The notes beneath the pieces were generated by a model, which had not been told where the DNA came from, ran no database searches, and saw only the letters and a program-made list of their open reading frames with translations. Positions 35,831-49,049 of a stretch of 64,000 nucleotides of DNA are shown one piece after another; the first letter of the stretch is position 1; every line of letters starts with the position of its first letter. A program made the translations under genes and the position numbers. Origin of the DNA: Medicago truncatula. Taxonomy: Eukaryota > Streptophyta > Magnoliopsida > Fabales > Fabaceae. The stretch lies in NCBI RefSeq assembly GCF_003473485.1, contig NC_053045.1, positions 51,812,494-51,876,493 on the forward strand, written 5' to 3'.

Positions 35831-36787
35831 CTAATCCGTCTTAGTTTGTTGCACAACATCCAACAAAAAATCGGTGAAAAAAGGCTCAAAAGATGGCAAT
35901 TTAGCATACCCAGGAAAGTAATTGATATCAATCACAAGATACCTTCTGGGATTTTTACCATCTCTAATCACATCAACATTGAAAAGATTAAGTCCCAATC
36001 TTTCCCTTAATCCACTAGCCAACTCAGCAATCAAACTCTGAGGTGGCATTTCAGCCATATCAACAGCATCACCATCAACACCTTCCTCATAGTTTTGAGC
36101 ACTCAAATTTGACACTTGAGAAAACGGCACCGACCCTTTAACCGTTTTCATATTCTCTTCAGAAATATCACACAAAGATTTACGCTTTACGCAATTAAAA
36201 TGCTTTCCAGCAACGTAAATCTTGAACACAACCCCACCGTGGTTCGTAAATTCTTGCAGCATCATAGGATTATTCAACGACTTAACACCGTCAAAATCAA
36301 AAACTAGAAACAGATTGTGAGAATCAACAGTGCTGTTAGCTTCCAAAGGTTTTGCAATGACAGGAAACCTCAAACCCAGTTCCTCAATTGCGCCTAAATC
36401 GAATGATTTCGGTTCTTTCACAACAACTTGTTTGGGAACTTCGACAATGAAGTTTTCATTTTCAATAGAAAGATGCAAATGGGTCACAGATTCAAGCATC
36501 GTAAGACGATTATGAAGACGATTTATCAACTCAGGTGGATCAATGATGACTGTTTTTGGGTGTTGGGTTGAGAATTCTTGCAATTGTTTCTTCCAATTTT
36601 GGGTGTTGAGTTTGTGAATGATGCAGTGGAAAGGACCCTGTTGGGATAAGGGTGTGGTGAGGTCGATTTGTATGAGATCGATACCGTTCTGTTTGGCGTA
36701 ATGGAGGAGTGAGGGTTGAATGAAGCTGTGAACTTTCTTGGGTTCAAGAGCATAGCCTACACGAGATGCTGCATCACCTTCAGACAT
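35831..36787 (-). CDS. ITPK1: Inositol-tetrakisphosphate 1-kinase
   Basis: A single open frame of 318 aa without introns, the usual size and structure for plant ITPK1-type kinases. The N-terminal part begins RVGYALEPKKVHSFIQPSL. The ATP-grasp core follows with FPVIAKPLEANSTVDSHN, VFKIYVAGKHFNCVKRKSL and LGLNLFNVDVIRD. The metal-binding DIN (287-289) lies in VIDINYFPGYAKLPSF. It would phosphorylate inositol tris- to tetrakisphosphates in the cytosol on the way to phytate; relatives also make inositol pyrophosphates. The start at 36787 gives MSEGDAASRVGY, a normal family N-terminus. Neighbours are unrelated in function. Confidence 0.95.
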   Translation of the reverse strand: MSEGDAASRVGYALEPKKVHSFIQPSLLHYAKQNGIDLIQIDLTTPLSQQGPFHCIIHKLNTQNWKKQLQEFSTQHPKTVIIDPPELINRLHNRLTMLESVTHLHLSIENENFIVEVPKQVVVKEPKSFDLGAIEELGLRFPVIAKPLEANSTVDSHNLFLVFDFDGVKSLNNPMMLQEFTNHGGVVFKIYVAGKHFNCVKRKSLCDISEENMKTVKGSVPFSQVSNLSAQNYEEGVDGDAVDMAEMPPQSLIAELASGLRERLGLNLFNVDVIRDGKNPRRYLVIDINYFPGYAKLPSFEPFFTDFLLDVVQQTKTD

Positions 36788-38351
36788 GGCTGTTTCTATG
36801 TGTTGAAGGAGGATGCGATTTAAGTTTTCTTGTGTTGTGACTAATCTCAGTTTCCTTAAGTAAGATTCTTTATAAAATTATGAAAATAGCAGTTCTGTCT
36901 GTACCTAGGTTGCTTTACATGTGTAAAATGTAAAGTTTAAGGAATGTTAGGTCGGCACAAAAGTCCACGTAGATACGGTTTTTTTTATATTATTATATTA
37001 CATTGTAGATTATTTAGATGGAAAATATATATTTTATGTTTATTCTCTTTCAAAAAGTTATCTGTCGATACGAATAGTATAAACTATAAACTAAACTATT
37101 TACTGGTAAAAATAAAATGTTAATAAATATATTTGAGTGTGTGCCCAATAGCACGCACTTGGATGAAATGTAAAAGTTTCTTTAAATTTAATTAGATGAT
37201 TTGGGTTTTAATGCAATGGTGTTAAAAAATTTAAGGGAGAGTTTTATCGTCCATCAGTCTTATCTAACTCGAGATATCGGTCTTTGTAGCCACAGACAAA
37301 TGATATTAAGTCGCACGATATATAGTTTTCAGACTGTTAACCCGCAACCTGAAAACTTCAGATCAAGTCTGACCCTAGCTTGGAAAAAAATAAGAAAAAT
37401 ATGTGAACTAAACAAATACATGAGTAGTCTTTTAGAAAATATATAGGTTCTACTTTTTCTTCATTAATTTATGTCAGTTATAATCTCTCGCTCATTATCT
37501 CTTAAAAAAGATGGCTCACCTCACACCTCATATCACGAGCATTAGGTGCACACACCACATAATCAGCACCTCATGTCACGACTTCATTAATTTGATTTCA
37601 TTTGCTTAACAGGTTTGTAGCTGCAGGTTCAACACAGATTATTTTGATGACAAGTAGGAAAGATGAAATGAAGCAGACTGCTGTTAATTTGACGATTGTG
37701 CTCTTTAATTTATGCACGTTTATTTTGGTAAATTAGGAAACTGTACATCACAAGTGATGATGAAGGACAAGAACTAATGCACCTTGACAATAATCTTGCT
37801 TAGTATGAGAATTACGATACATCATTGCATGCACAGATATTTAAAACATGTTACATACACCAAGACACAAGTTCTTATCATGTCCACCGCAAAAAATAAA
37901 AAAATAAAAAAATATCAGAACTGCGAATGAACCTGATATTATACTGTCCGATAAATATGATACTGTTGGTAACGCACATAACTCCCTTTGGATAAAATTG
38001 GGACAAGATAAGGAACAAGGCATAACATGACAAAAGTTATGCGGGACAAATGGCCACAGCCTAAATTAGAGAAAGAATAAATGGCTGTGTTCATGCTAAA
38101 GTTTACAGTATTTCTGTAGTCTTCCTATCACAATAATTTTTTTTCATTGGGAACAGGCTTGGGAAATAATCTACATTAAAAATAATGAAATACTGATACA
38201 ACACAGTGGCTAAACTTACCTCTCAATTAACAGCAAAATTGTGGCCTACCTAATCTTAAATAAAAGCAACATTCAAAACTTTGAAGGAATCAAAAGAGTT
38301 CTTCCATCAGTCAAACAACATATGTATACACGAGAGGATGAAAGCACAAAC
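36788..38351. other. Intergenic region between the kinase and UTP13 genes
   Basis: The kinase promoter lies on the left and the UTP13 3' UTR on the right. Between them is plain AT-rich DNA. Open frames here show no family signal. Confidence 0.5.
36868..36874 (-). promoter_or_regulatory. Possible TATA box of the inositol kinase gene
   Basis: Minus-strand TATAAAG lies about 80 bases upstream of the kinase ATG, a reasonable distance for a short 5' UTR. Confidence 0.4.
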
Positions 38352-41300
38352 CTATGCTTGTAATTGTATAGATTCGACTTTGTTGTAAGCAACATCCTTG
38401 ACTTTCTTGTGGGAACCATGTTTTGATTTCTTTTTCTTTGAAGCAGTATCATTTTCTAGAGTCTGATCCTTTTCTTCGATCCCATTTTCATGTCTAGATT
38501 TGTTTGATTTCCTTTTCTTCGAAGCAGACTTATTTTCAATAGTGTGATCTTTCTTCTCAATCCCATTTTCTTGGTCTGGAGCATCGATTTCAGACCGTAA
38601 TGGAAACTCATCATTTGATTTCGTCTGTTGGGTTTCTGGTTCAATAACTGACATTCCTGATAGAATGAAGTCTAACAAAAATGTACTTCTTACAAGTCTG
38701 TCTATCCTGCCAAAGTGCCTCTGACTATATGGTATAAGACCTTCAAGGAGTTCACCGATCCCTTTAATCTGAAATGTCCCATAAAAAATGTCTGTCAGAC
38801 CATTTTTTTTGTTGCCTCAAAACTTTCCAATGGTTATAAGATACAACCAAAAACATCCTGAGAAATTGAATGAAGATACATATGCAAAAATCCCTACTCC
38901 TAAATCAGTGAATATGAAAATGTTTTACCAAAAACAACGGTAAGATAAAAAGTTGCATTATGTAGGGTTCAATATGTATTCGGTTTATCATATATGAACA
39001 TAATTTATCCTAATGACAATGCAATTTCTATCAGTTATAGATATCATAGGAGTTTTAATGGTACCAAATATCATATTTCTAAAAGATTTTTTCATTTGTA
39101 TTCAAGCAAAGAATACAATCTACAGCTAAATATGATTTTGGACTGGTTACATTTACTGCTTTTAGTGTCCGTTCGAGCCTCATATGCTGCCTGAATTAAT
39201 CAGACCGTGAGTTTCAGTCTTAAGGATCAGAATTGCATAAAGTATCTTAAAGGGCTAGAAAAACACCTGAACAAGATCTGTTGGAGGAAAGATGTTGAAA
39301 ACTCTAAAAAGCACGAACTGTGAGACATAACAGAGCTTTGGTTTTGTATTCCACTCTCGAATATAGTTAAATAATAAACGAAGCTCTTCATTGCCAAAGG
39401 CCTTTAGTGCTCTGTCAACGTGATCTTCAGCCCCTCTCTTCCTGCACAAGAAGATTCAGATGTGCCAGTTAAGGATATGCCAATAAGATTCAGATCACAA
39501 AATGGATAAAAGCTAACCTGCAAAGTTCTGCAAATAACTCCAAAAGTTTATGAGGTCTTTGCAATTCAAATGCAATTCGGACTGCCTTAGTATAGTCAGC
39601 ATCTGATAGAGCATTCTCTAGCTCTTGACCTTTCAAAACTCCCTCTTCCTGTATCAGCAGTAGAAATCATGTTACTTTTTGTTAAAATCAGGTCTTATTC
39701 AAAGAAATTGGGATAAACTCCCCAATTACAAAGATGTTGCAGAACTTCAAGCATATTACTTCTCCCTTGCCAAATGCCTCCATTCTCTCATAAATTCCTT
39801 ATTACCTCAAGTCTCAACCTAATTTACTTAACTCGTTACAGTGATAGTCCCTAACAGAGACCTAACACTTTTCTAACACACTGAGGCACATGTCATTTGG
39901 AAGAGTGTTTCTCTCTAATGATTTTATTTATAATTCTATCTGTCTATGTAACCATCGAAATTTGTGCATTGGGTAATGAAGAATAGTAATTGTATAATGA
40001 AACTTAGCAATCAGTATATATCATGAATAATCACAAGACATGAGCTTTGATTTTAACATCAATGTTGTGTGGGAAACAGAATGTACAATCAGTTTAACTA
40101 ACCTCTTTACGAAAAGCTTCTTCTTTATCAGCTGCAGTGGAGTCTAGCCATAGATTGACAACAGCATCACTACCACCAGTTGCAAGCGTTTCTGTTTTCC
40201 TGCCCACAGCCAAGGCCCAAACCTGCAAACCACAATTTTCAGCAACAGATGATAAAGGGAAAAAAAATAACTCGAATTCCCTGTGTCATGGAAAATTTTG
40301 TGTGGAAAAGTAACAGGGAGTAATTCATTATAAACTTATCGTTACAATTGCATTTTGAGAAAATTCATGAATGAATCAAAACATCTTTGGTAAAAATAGA
40401 GTATGCTTGACAATTCATTCTAACCATATGGGATCTATATGATATTAACTGTTAATCAAGTACTCAGATAAGTTATGATGATCATTCATCATATATTATT
40501 TATTCATATTATCTTATGGCCAAAACATAATATACAAACTTAAAATTTGGATTAAATTTTTCTCTAAGTTTGAAATAATAAATGATCGGAAAAGCATTAT
40601 TTGAATGTTTCGTAGCATTAATATAATTTTCTGGCTGACAAGTTGATAGATCAATTCTTAAACTTCAAACTATTAATACAAGATTTAAAAACTCTCCTTC
40701 GAATCTCCAACTTCCAAGTATGCAACACATATTTTGAACAACACTTTTTCAGATATTTACATGTATCAAGAGAAAAATATTATAGGTTCTTAAATCTTTA
40801 AGGATCTGTTTGCTTCCAACGAGGGAAGGGATTTTAATGGAGAGAAGGTCAAGGGAGGGAAGGAATTTTCTGGAGAGGCCCCTTCCCCTTCAAATCCTCC
40901 CCAATATTGGAGGGAAGCCAAATTACTTAGGAGGGGTTTTAAACCACTCTCCTTCCTCGCCCTCCAGAAAAATTGAATTGAACAAAGGTTTAAAATAATC
41001 CTCCCTTCCAACCAAACAGGCCTTGAAGAAAAACCGCAAAAATGAGGAATATAAAAAAAGGATCAAGCAGAACCTTGTCTTCATGATTGTCATATGTGGC
41101 AACACATTCATTTGATTTTACAGTCCATAATTTTACCAAACCATCAGCACCTGAAACATTAATTGAGGTGATCACACAAGCAATCAAAATGTACAAAAAA
41201 AACAAAATCAGTTACAGGTAGCCTCATACCACAAGAAACAATTTGCGTTCCACGAGTAACAAACAGTGCTCTTAACACACTTGAAGTGTGCCCTTCAAAT

Positions 41301-44300
41301 GTCTTCAAACACGAGCCATCAGATATAGCCCATATCCTTATTGTTTTGTCACCAGATGCTGTTACTACACATTGATCCACAGGGGAAAATTCTACAGACC
41401 AAATTCCTCTTTTGTGCCCTTTAAATACAACTACTGATACAAGATCTGGAAGTCTCCAAACACAAGCAGTGCGATCCTGATTGGTAACATGAAAAAATAA
41501 TTGATGGTAACTACATGGAAACTAAATCATCAAACAATAGGAAGAGTAAAAGAAGAAGGCTAGTGTAATGTAAGTAGTCTTTACTTAGAACACAATGATA
41601 ACAGGATTACTATAGTCAAAGAAACAACCAAAGAAAAATGCAAGTCAGATATAATACCAACCTGAGATCCACTACATACTAAACTATCATTTGGAGCAAT
41701 AGCTACAGAATTGATATCTTTATCATGAGCTGCAACAACAGCTTTTGCTTTTAAATTAATTGGAGCTGCCACATCATCCAAGAGACCGTCTATACTCCAT
41801 ACCTTAAGAGTATGATCACTGCGAAACATTCACAAATTCATAAGAAATAAATCTACACAGCATAGTAGTATTGAAATGCTTGCATGTTTAAAACCAAAGG
41901 GTTCAACAATATACTCTGTAACATATTGGAACACTCAGTTCATACAGCATAAAAACAGGGAAGTCAAATTTTATGTTTTGGGGAAATAATCCATTGGTAG
42001 CAGACTATCTTGAAAGAGATAAATGTGGCTATCTTCTTTAAAAGATTGGCAATACAGCATAGGTCAACCATAACATTCTTTAACATGTAGTATCATATTG
42101 TCACTATAGCAAAACAGAGCTGCAGACAGCAATCAAACTTAACAGCGGACGGTTTTGAAAATATTGCTTTCTAACTGGTTCATGTCAATATTTCCTATGG
42201 GTGCTAAACTGCTGTTGTGAGGGAAAATAAGAATGATAGGATTATTTATTCTCTTCCTCATATATAACATTATCACTTGAGAATAGATTTAACAAACCAG
42301 GCATGACACAAATTTATTACAATTTTCATGCACTTTTTTCATTTTACAGTAATTACTCTTGCTAGTAAAAGAGTTACCATGAGAAAAAGCATATAAATTT
42401 CCTCCAAAAGGCAGGAACTTATGAAGAGTAAATAGATAAATAAATTCTTGCTGTTGTGAATAAAAATATAAACAAATGCATCAACACTCACTTGCTGCCA
42501 CTAACAAAGAAGTCGCGCTTTCTTTTTGAAAAGGCAATGGCTCCAACAGCTCCCATGTGACCTATACCGACTCCAATGCAACTTGTACTTTCTGATTCCC
42601 ACAACCTAACCTATACAGCATGTGGGCATTGTTATATAATTTTAAATGACCTTAACACAGTGCATTGCAAGCATAATACTATTATCGACATATAAGGACA
42701 CCGGTTTTTAACATTATACCATAGAAGAAAGTTCAAAGTCATGGTTGAGACCAAAGAGGAAAAACTTACTGTATTATCTTTACTTCCAGTCACAATTAGG
42801 TTTCTCCCGGAACTTGATACACAGGTGTCGAGACATAGAATGATTTCGGTATGGCCAGATAAGACATAAGAACATGACATGGATGCAAGGTCATAAACCC
42901 GAACCTGCAAAGCTCCAATAGGGTGGTACATTAAAGGTCACAACCTTAAACATCGCACTTGCTAGACTGAACAATGGAGAACCAATACATAAGAAATTGA
43001 AGGATGGTAATCAAATGTTGTACTTCTTACATTCATCAATCATTCAAATCCTATCACACAGGGTGTCCATGTCTCCTTTATAATTGTGCAACTTCAAGAG
43101 ATTAGGACATATAGCTTTTTGATGTGATACTATACCAGTCTTTGTAAGACGCTTTTGACTAGCATTTTATTCATTTTTCTTGTTCATTTTTTTTTCTCGT
43201 TTCAAATATTTTCGAAATTACTTGGATTGTATTTGCTGAGATGAGAAACTATAATCAAACAGTATTTGGATAAATATAAAACAGCACATTTGTTATTTTA
43301 TCTAAATCCAAGATTGTGACATGATGTTAACAACAGCAGCAAAACTAGAAATGGGCATTCAAAACACCACGCAAAATCTTTTCAATCCTAATTTGCACAA
43401 CACATGGTTTCCAAAAACACCAAAAACAAAGTATGAAACCAGTGAGCTTTTGATGTCACGACTCACAACTTGACAAGCATAAAAAAGACCATGGCAACAT
43501 TGCAAAATTATCTTACATGAATAGTTAAAAATTGTCTTATTTCAAAAGTTGAAGCAGTCAGTTACAAATTGAAAAATCTCCACAAATGGAATCTCATTTT
43601 AAAAATATTCTTAAAAGTGTGTATATTCTCAGTTTTGAGTCTCGAATGCATATAATTACATTTTATCCTAATATATGGAGACGTATATTCTCAGTCTTGA
43701 TTCTTGAATGCATATAATTACATTTTATCCTAATATATGGAGACATGGATCATGTTCTGCCCTTGGTGCCTACATTTCAATAACACACCACGTCAAATTT
43801 TTAACGCAGTGACCATAACAAGCACTGCAAAAACTAACAATAAAAACAATACCCTGCACCCAATGGAAATTTATCCTTTTTTTCAGCATTGATATGTTCA
43901 AATTGACCGAGTTGCTAAAAAAAAGTTAAACTCTACTTGCACCATAACAGTTTACTAATTTCTGGATCCAAATGCACATTCTTATACCTGTTCAAGATTT
44001 GTAGCAAGAGCGAGGAATTTTTCATCATCCCCAACAAACTTCATATCTACAACCTCTTCATTGTAACCCACTAGTCTTTTGGTAAGACTTAATTGCAACA
44101 ACTCTTCAGTCCAGTTTAGAGAGTAAAACAGAAACTGCTGATCTGCAGTCACACAAAGCAATCCTTGATTTGAGCCAAGCATAACAGCAGAAGTGAAGCC
44201 CCTTCGCGAACCATCTTCATCTACACTGTTTGTAACATCTGAAGCTTTTTGCTCGAACAAGCAAGCTGCACTGTTGATATTAAAAAAACTAAGTGCACAA

Positions 44301-46758
44301 CTTCTATCATGATCGAGACAGTTTTGAAATTTAAAGACAGTCACCTTTAGTTGGTGGAAATATTACTTCACAAATTTAGGTGTGCCAGGTTACTTAAAAG
44401 CTGCCTTCATAATAAATCTTCAGTAACTAACACATTTTACTACCAAGTTTTTAATTCCAGTCCATGCATACCTCCAATATTTAATTTCAGTCGACCAATA
44501 ACTAAGTTTAACTCATGCAAATTGTTAAAGAACTATAAATGTTTTAGCTAATGGAAAACATCATATATATTACCCTTCAGAACTCCATATGCGCACAATG
44601 CCCCGTTCACCAACTGTAACAAAATACAGTGCTTGGGAAGCAGCATGTTTTTTTGAGTTTTGCTGATGTGAATCCAAAGAAGAAGCAAAAGGACTCCCAA
44701 CACCAATTGCACAAACAGATTCAACTGCTTCATTTGTGATGACAGTCTTCTTGTTGCTATAATCATGAAGATCCCACAATGTTACAACCTGCCAATAAAA
44801 TTCCAGGGTCCAGTGTGTCAAATTAATAGATTAAGTTCATTTCAGTTTTGGTCTACTAGTAAAAACATCATCCAGAGAAATTATGCAATCATGCAATGTG
44901 CAAAATTAAGGATACATCTCACTCAAAAATCTAAGAAAAAATATATACATTGCTTAAAGCATTTAACATACAGGTATTTTAAAATTACTGGGAATCTACT
45001 ACTTCTAGTCCCAAACCAAAAATGAAGGCACGAACTTAAAAACTTTAAAAAGAATGAGTGAATGAAAAAATTAAATGAGGAAAAGAAAAGGCTCATAATG
45101 TGACCATTGTATCACAAGTAAATTTTAACAAAAAGTAAAGTGGAGTCTTATAAATCTTACCTTATCTCTTCCAGCACTGAGCAATGTCCATCCGTCTTCA
45201 GATACAGCGATAGAAGTCACAGCAGAGCGATGATTATCTAGTGTTGCAATGCAGTTCTTTCGCTTAGTCTTGGAAATATCCCAAACCCTTACAGTTGCAT
45301 TATCACCCCCATCATCACTACCAGAAAAAAGCTGCAGAAACAATGCTTAGGATAAGTTCAACATATGAAGGTGGAATCAATGCTTAGGAATGGTCAGAAA
45401 CAAGTAATAACAAGGCAGGGGTAAATGAAATTCACATTTGCATTAAAAGGATTGGAACAAACTGTCTTATCAATTATTTTACTCTAGAGTAATTAAACTC
45501 CTCTTCCCTTCTCATGTTACAATAACTTCAGTCTTCATGTACTTCACAAATCACAAAATGTAAACCAAAATGGAAAGTATAAAGAAAGACACGGTCACAT
45601 CATATCACCGTCAATTAAAACTTAGACAACCCATGTCCCCTTTCACCAGTCATCAATAATCACTCTATTCAGTATAATGTTTTGACACCAAGCAAAAAAT
45701 CAAGCAGTTACCAAATGACTAGTTGCTTTAGACTTTCCCATTGGATAAGGGGAACAAGTTTGCAGCACATTCAATCCATGTAAGATTTTAACGTGTAGGC
45801 ATGAAACAGTGGTCAGTGATTATGATTCAATTCACCTTTGCGGTGACAATTGGTTCAATTAATCCCTGTCAATGAAATGCATACTAACACGAACACAATG
45901 CAATAAAATAAAAACATTAAGGTAGAGGTACTCACAAGCTGTTTTTCCGGATCGGGATGAAACATGATACATGAAACAACTCCACCATGACCTTTAAAGT
46001 AATGTGTGCAAAAACCACCATCAACATCCCAAACAAGAACCTTCCTGTCCGCTCCACCAGTAGCAAGCAACCCTCCAGAAGGATCAACAGCCATGCACAT
46101 AACAGGACCCTCATGACCCTAAAACAACAAAACCAACATCAATCACATTACATTCGCATAACCAAACATTCAATTGAACTTATATCATGTTTGGGTTAGC
46201 TTATTAATCGTATCTGCTGGAAATTGGAATGAACACTTGAAAGACTGTTTCAAATAACTTATGAAAACAGCTTATGGCATTTTCATAAGCTATTTTCAGC
46301 TTATTTCCATACATGCTCTACATGATAGATTATGAAAACTGCTTTAACTTATACAAAAACTAATTCGACCTAAATTTTACACTTCATTATAGAAATAGCT
46401 TATACATAAGCAGCAAAATAAGCTGTTATCCAAACAGGGCTTAAACCTAATCTGATTGTACCTTCCAGGAGCGCACGCATTTGAGAGTCTCCAAGTCCCA
46501 AACTCTGATTTGGCGGCTGTGACTAGCAGAAAAGAGAAGCTTATCGTCGGGGCCGAGAACCAAGGCGGTGACTTGTTCGGAGTCACCTTCAAGGGTGGAT
46601 TTAATGGATGCGTTAGCGGAATCAACAATTTTGATGGAATCGCTGCACGCACATACGATGAAGGAGCCGTCGGATGAGACGACGTAGGGGCCACCGGTGT
46701 AGAACTGTTGAAGAGCCGGAACACAGCGGTAGTTGGTTTTCAAGCGAAGAGACTCCAT
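38352..46758 (-). CDS. TOZ: WD40 protein UTP13/TBL3 (TORMOZ), rRNA processing
   Basis: Fourteen exons join in frame to 908 aa: 46758-46462, 46118-45936, 45331-45161, 44788-44574, 44270-43988, 42904-42770, 42610-42492, 41818-41662, 41476-41230, 41150-41074, 40222-40103, 39648-39518, 39441-39267, 38768-38352. About a dozen WD40 repeats fill residues about 1-650 as two propellers ([53 protein letters not shown]). Residues about 668-815 are the Utp13 domain ([38 protein letters not shown]). The Lys-rich tail carries a 27-residue tandem repeat and looks like a nucleolar signal. It closely resembles Arabidopsis TORMOZ (At5g16750). The protein belongs to the UTP-B part of the small-subunit processome and is needed for 18S rRNA maturation and ordered embryo divisions. 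An in-frame ATG 18 bases upstream (46776) could add six residues. Confidence 0.95.
40799..41033. mobile_element. MITE in UTP13 intron 10
   Basis: AAGGATCTGTTTGCTTCCAA on the left pairs with TTCCAACCAAACAGGCCTT on the right, a terminal inverted repeat of the CTGTTTGG type. The interior is rich in GGAGGG/CCCTCC. It lies wholly inside the intron. Confidence 0.65.
43621..43745 (+). repeat. Tandem duplication of about 62 bp in UTP13 intron 5
   Basis: GTATATTCTCAGT, then GAATGCATATAATTACATTT, then ATCCTAATATATGGAGAC, occurs twice head to tail with only a few differences. It looks recent. Confidence 0.85.
46188..46443. mobile_element. MITE in UTP13 intron 1
   Basis: It opens ATGTTTGGGTTAGCTTATTA and closes AGCTGTTATCCAAACAGGGC, an inverted pair. 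Inner AACTTATGAAAACAGCTTAT and ATAAGC words repeat. It resembles the repeat at 5275-5490. Confidence 0.6.
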
Positions 46759-46776
46759 TTTGGTATTGGGGCTCAA

Positions 46777-47567
46777 CGCAACTGTGTCTGTGAATCGAAA
46801 TTAGTTGAGGGTGAAGTAGGGTTTGGGTTTCAGGGTTTTGGTTGGTGGTTTGGGTTTTTATTTTTTACTTACTTTATTATCACGATGATGGTTTTTTCTT
46901 CAGTCTTTTTTATTTTACGCAATAATGGTGGACTCTCAAATTTTAGATTGTGGAAAAATAATTTGTTTATGTATTATGCAGTGTTTTTTTTAGATTAAGT
47001 TAAGGTCACGAAGACAACAATTTAATCATAGTTGTTAAGTTCAAATCGAACATAAGAATGTAATGGTTTTAAAATTTTTGAAGAAGTTTTACTGTACATT
47101 ACAATTCTATCTGACACTTAGTCGGCGTATTTATCCCTTTAATTGTGTGTAGAAGATGTTCGGTAGAGAAATGCTAAAAAAAAAAGGTGTATTGTTGAGT
47201 TGTTTTGAATTGTGTGGCATTGTAGTGATATGTGTTTTAAAAATCAAACTAATTCAGGAAATTCAATCAATTTAATCAATTTGTTAATTGGTTAGATCTC
47301 TGATTTATTTCGGTCAAATTGAACTAGGTTAAACCAGATGAATCATGGTTGTTTTGACCGACTTTGTTTTTTGCATTTATATATTTTATCTCGACCTGAA
47401 TGTTCATTTAAGCTCGGCTTCGTCTCGACCAATAGCTCGTATGATATAGTTAGTCCTACCCATGAAACATTAAACCGATTAAACCATAGATTGTTTGTCT
47501 TCAAAGAAGCCCAAACATGTCAGTATAAGCACATAAGACAGAAACATAGTTTGTGAGGGCCAATGTT
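46777..47567. other. Upstream region of UTP13
   Basis: The first 150 bases are the probable 5' UTR and promoter of UTP13. The rest is unmarked AT-rich DNA up to the Mutator-like element. No gene is seen. Confidence 0.5.
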
Positions 47568-48111
47568 ATAGAGAAAGAAAATTGTTTTTCTGACATAGAA
47601 AACTTCCTATTGACAAAAGTAAATGATACTTTTACATCCAGCGGCAGTTAACAACCGTTATGCTATGCGTCGGCAGTTAACAACCGCTGTCTTTCCAGTG
47701 GCAGTTAACTGCCGTTTCTTTCTGTTATATGAACAGAACAGCATAGGAGTTTCCAAAACTCCATTGTTACGTTTTTTGCTTCCATAGGTGCGAATTTCAC
47801 AAACCATAAGTCATTCCAAGCCAATTTCAAGCACAAAATCAAGTAAGTTTTTTGAATCATTTTGTGATTGATTTGATAGTTTTTTTTGGTTAAATTGTGA
47901 TTATAGAGGTTTATTGATTTTATGATGTTATGAGAGTTTAGGTTGTTTGAATTGTTAGGTTTATATTAGAATTGTTTAGACTGTTAGAATTGTTATGAAA
48001 TTACACTAGAATTTTTAGGATTAGATGAATTGTTGTATGATCGTTGCGATTAGTTTAGGTTTGTTATGAAATTTTGTTGTTCTGAATTTGTGAAAGAATT
48101 GTTACAGTATA

Positions 48112-48383
48112 CTCCCTCCGTTCCTTTTTAATTGTCACTTTTAGATAAATTTTTTGTTCCTATTTAATTGTCACTTTCAAAGTTCAATACATCATTAATG
48201 TTGTTTTATCAATATTACCCTTAGATATTTATTGCGGATAGAGAAACATATGAAATGAAATATTAAATTAACAAGGTCATTATAGTAAAAGTAATAGCAA
48301 TTGTATCAAAGTAGTAACATTTATTGATTCTCTTGGTTTATGTAAAATATCAAAAAGTGACAATTAAAAAGGAACGAAGGTAG
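48112..48383. mobile_element. Stowaway-type MITE nested in the Mutator-like element
   Basis: CTCCCTCCGTTCC at the left pairs with GGAACGAAGGTAG at the right. TA flanks both ends (48110-48111, 48384-48385). AATTGTCAC near the left and GTGACAATT near the right extend the pairing. Length is 272 bp. Confidence 0.8.
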
Positions 48384-48473
48384 TAATTTTAGGATTAGTT
48401 TAGGTTTTGATGAATTATTGTAGAATTGTTACGACATGATGTAGGTTTTGATCATCGATCTGTTTATGTAGAT

Positions 48474-48722
48474 ATGTCTCAGAATCAGGGAAACGTTAAG
48501 TTGAACAAAAAGGAGGGTGACGACAAGAAGAAAGAAAAATCGTCGATGACATGGCACGGAATCACATGTGATGGATCCGTAAAAAAGAAGTATTCAAAGG
48601 TGTTGGTGTATAATCATTTGAGGTTGAGGAGGAGCGGGAGGACATGCTATTTTGGCCCTCAGCCAAAAGCAGGTGCCCCAGGGACTGTCAAGGACAATCC
48701 GATTGACTTGTGTGACGATTGA
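48474..48722 (+). CDS. Hypothetical 82-aa protein inside the Mutator-like element
   Basis: A short plus-strand frame begins MSQNQGNVKLNKKEGDDKKK and ends DNPIDLCDD. It is very basic in the first half, with a Cys-bearing GRTCYFGPQPKAGAPG segment. I do not recognise a family. It sits between the nested Stowaway element and the hairpin block. It may be a carried element protein, a captured host fragment or chance. Codon use is not obviously random, and no homolog comes to mind. Confidence 0.4.
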   Translation: MSQNQGNVKLNKKEGDDKKKEKSSMTWHGITCDGSVKKKYSKVLVYNHLRLRRSGRTCYFGPQPKAGAPGTVKDNPIDLCDD

Positions 48723-49049
48723 ATGTAATTGTTTTTTATGTTTTGGATCTTTTTTTGCTTAATTGTTTTGGATCTTTTTTATGGTACATTTTGCTTGACA
48801 TAGTGGTACTTTGAATAAATTCGTGTTTTGAATAATTTCAATTAAAATCGTGTTTTGAATAATTTCGATTAAAGTCGCGTTTTGAATAACTGCGTATTAG
48901 AATAAAAATTAATTAAATCTAACGTGAATTTGACTAATTAAAATTGCATAATGAATAAATAAATTCGAAAAGTGAATAAATAAGATAATTATTATTCAAT
49001 TCAAAACAACATGTATTATGCATATTCAACTATATATGTTATCACATTA

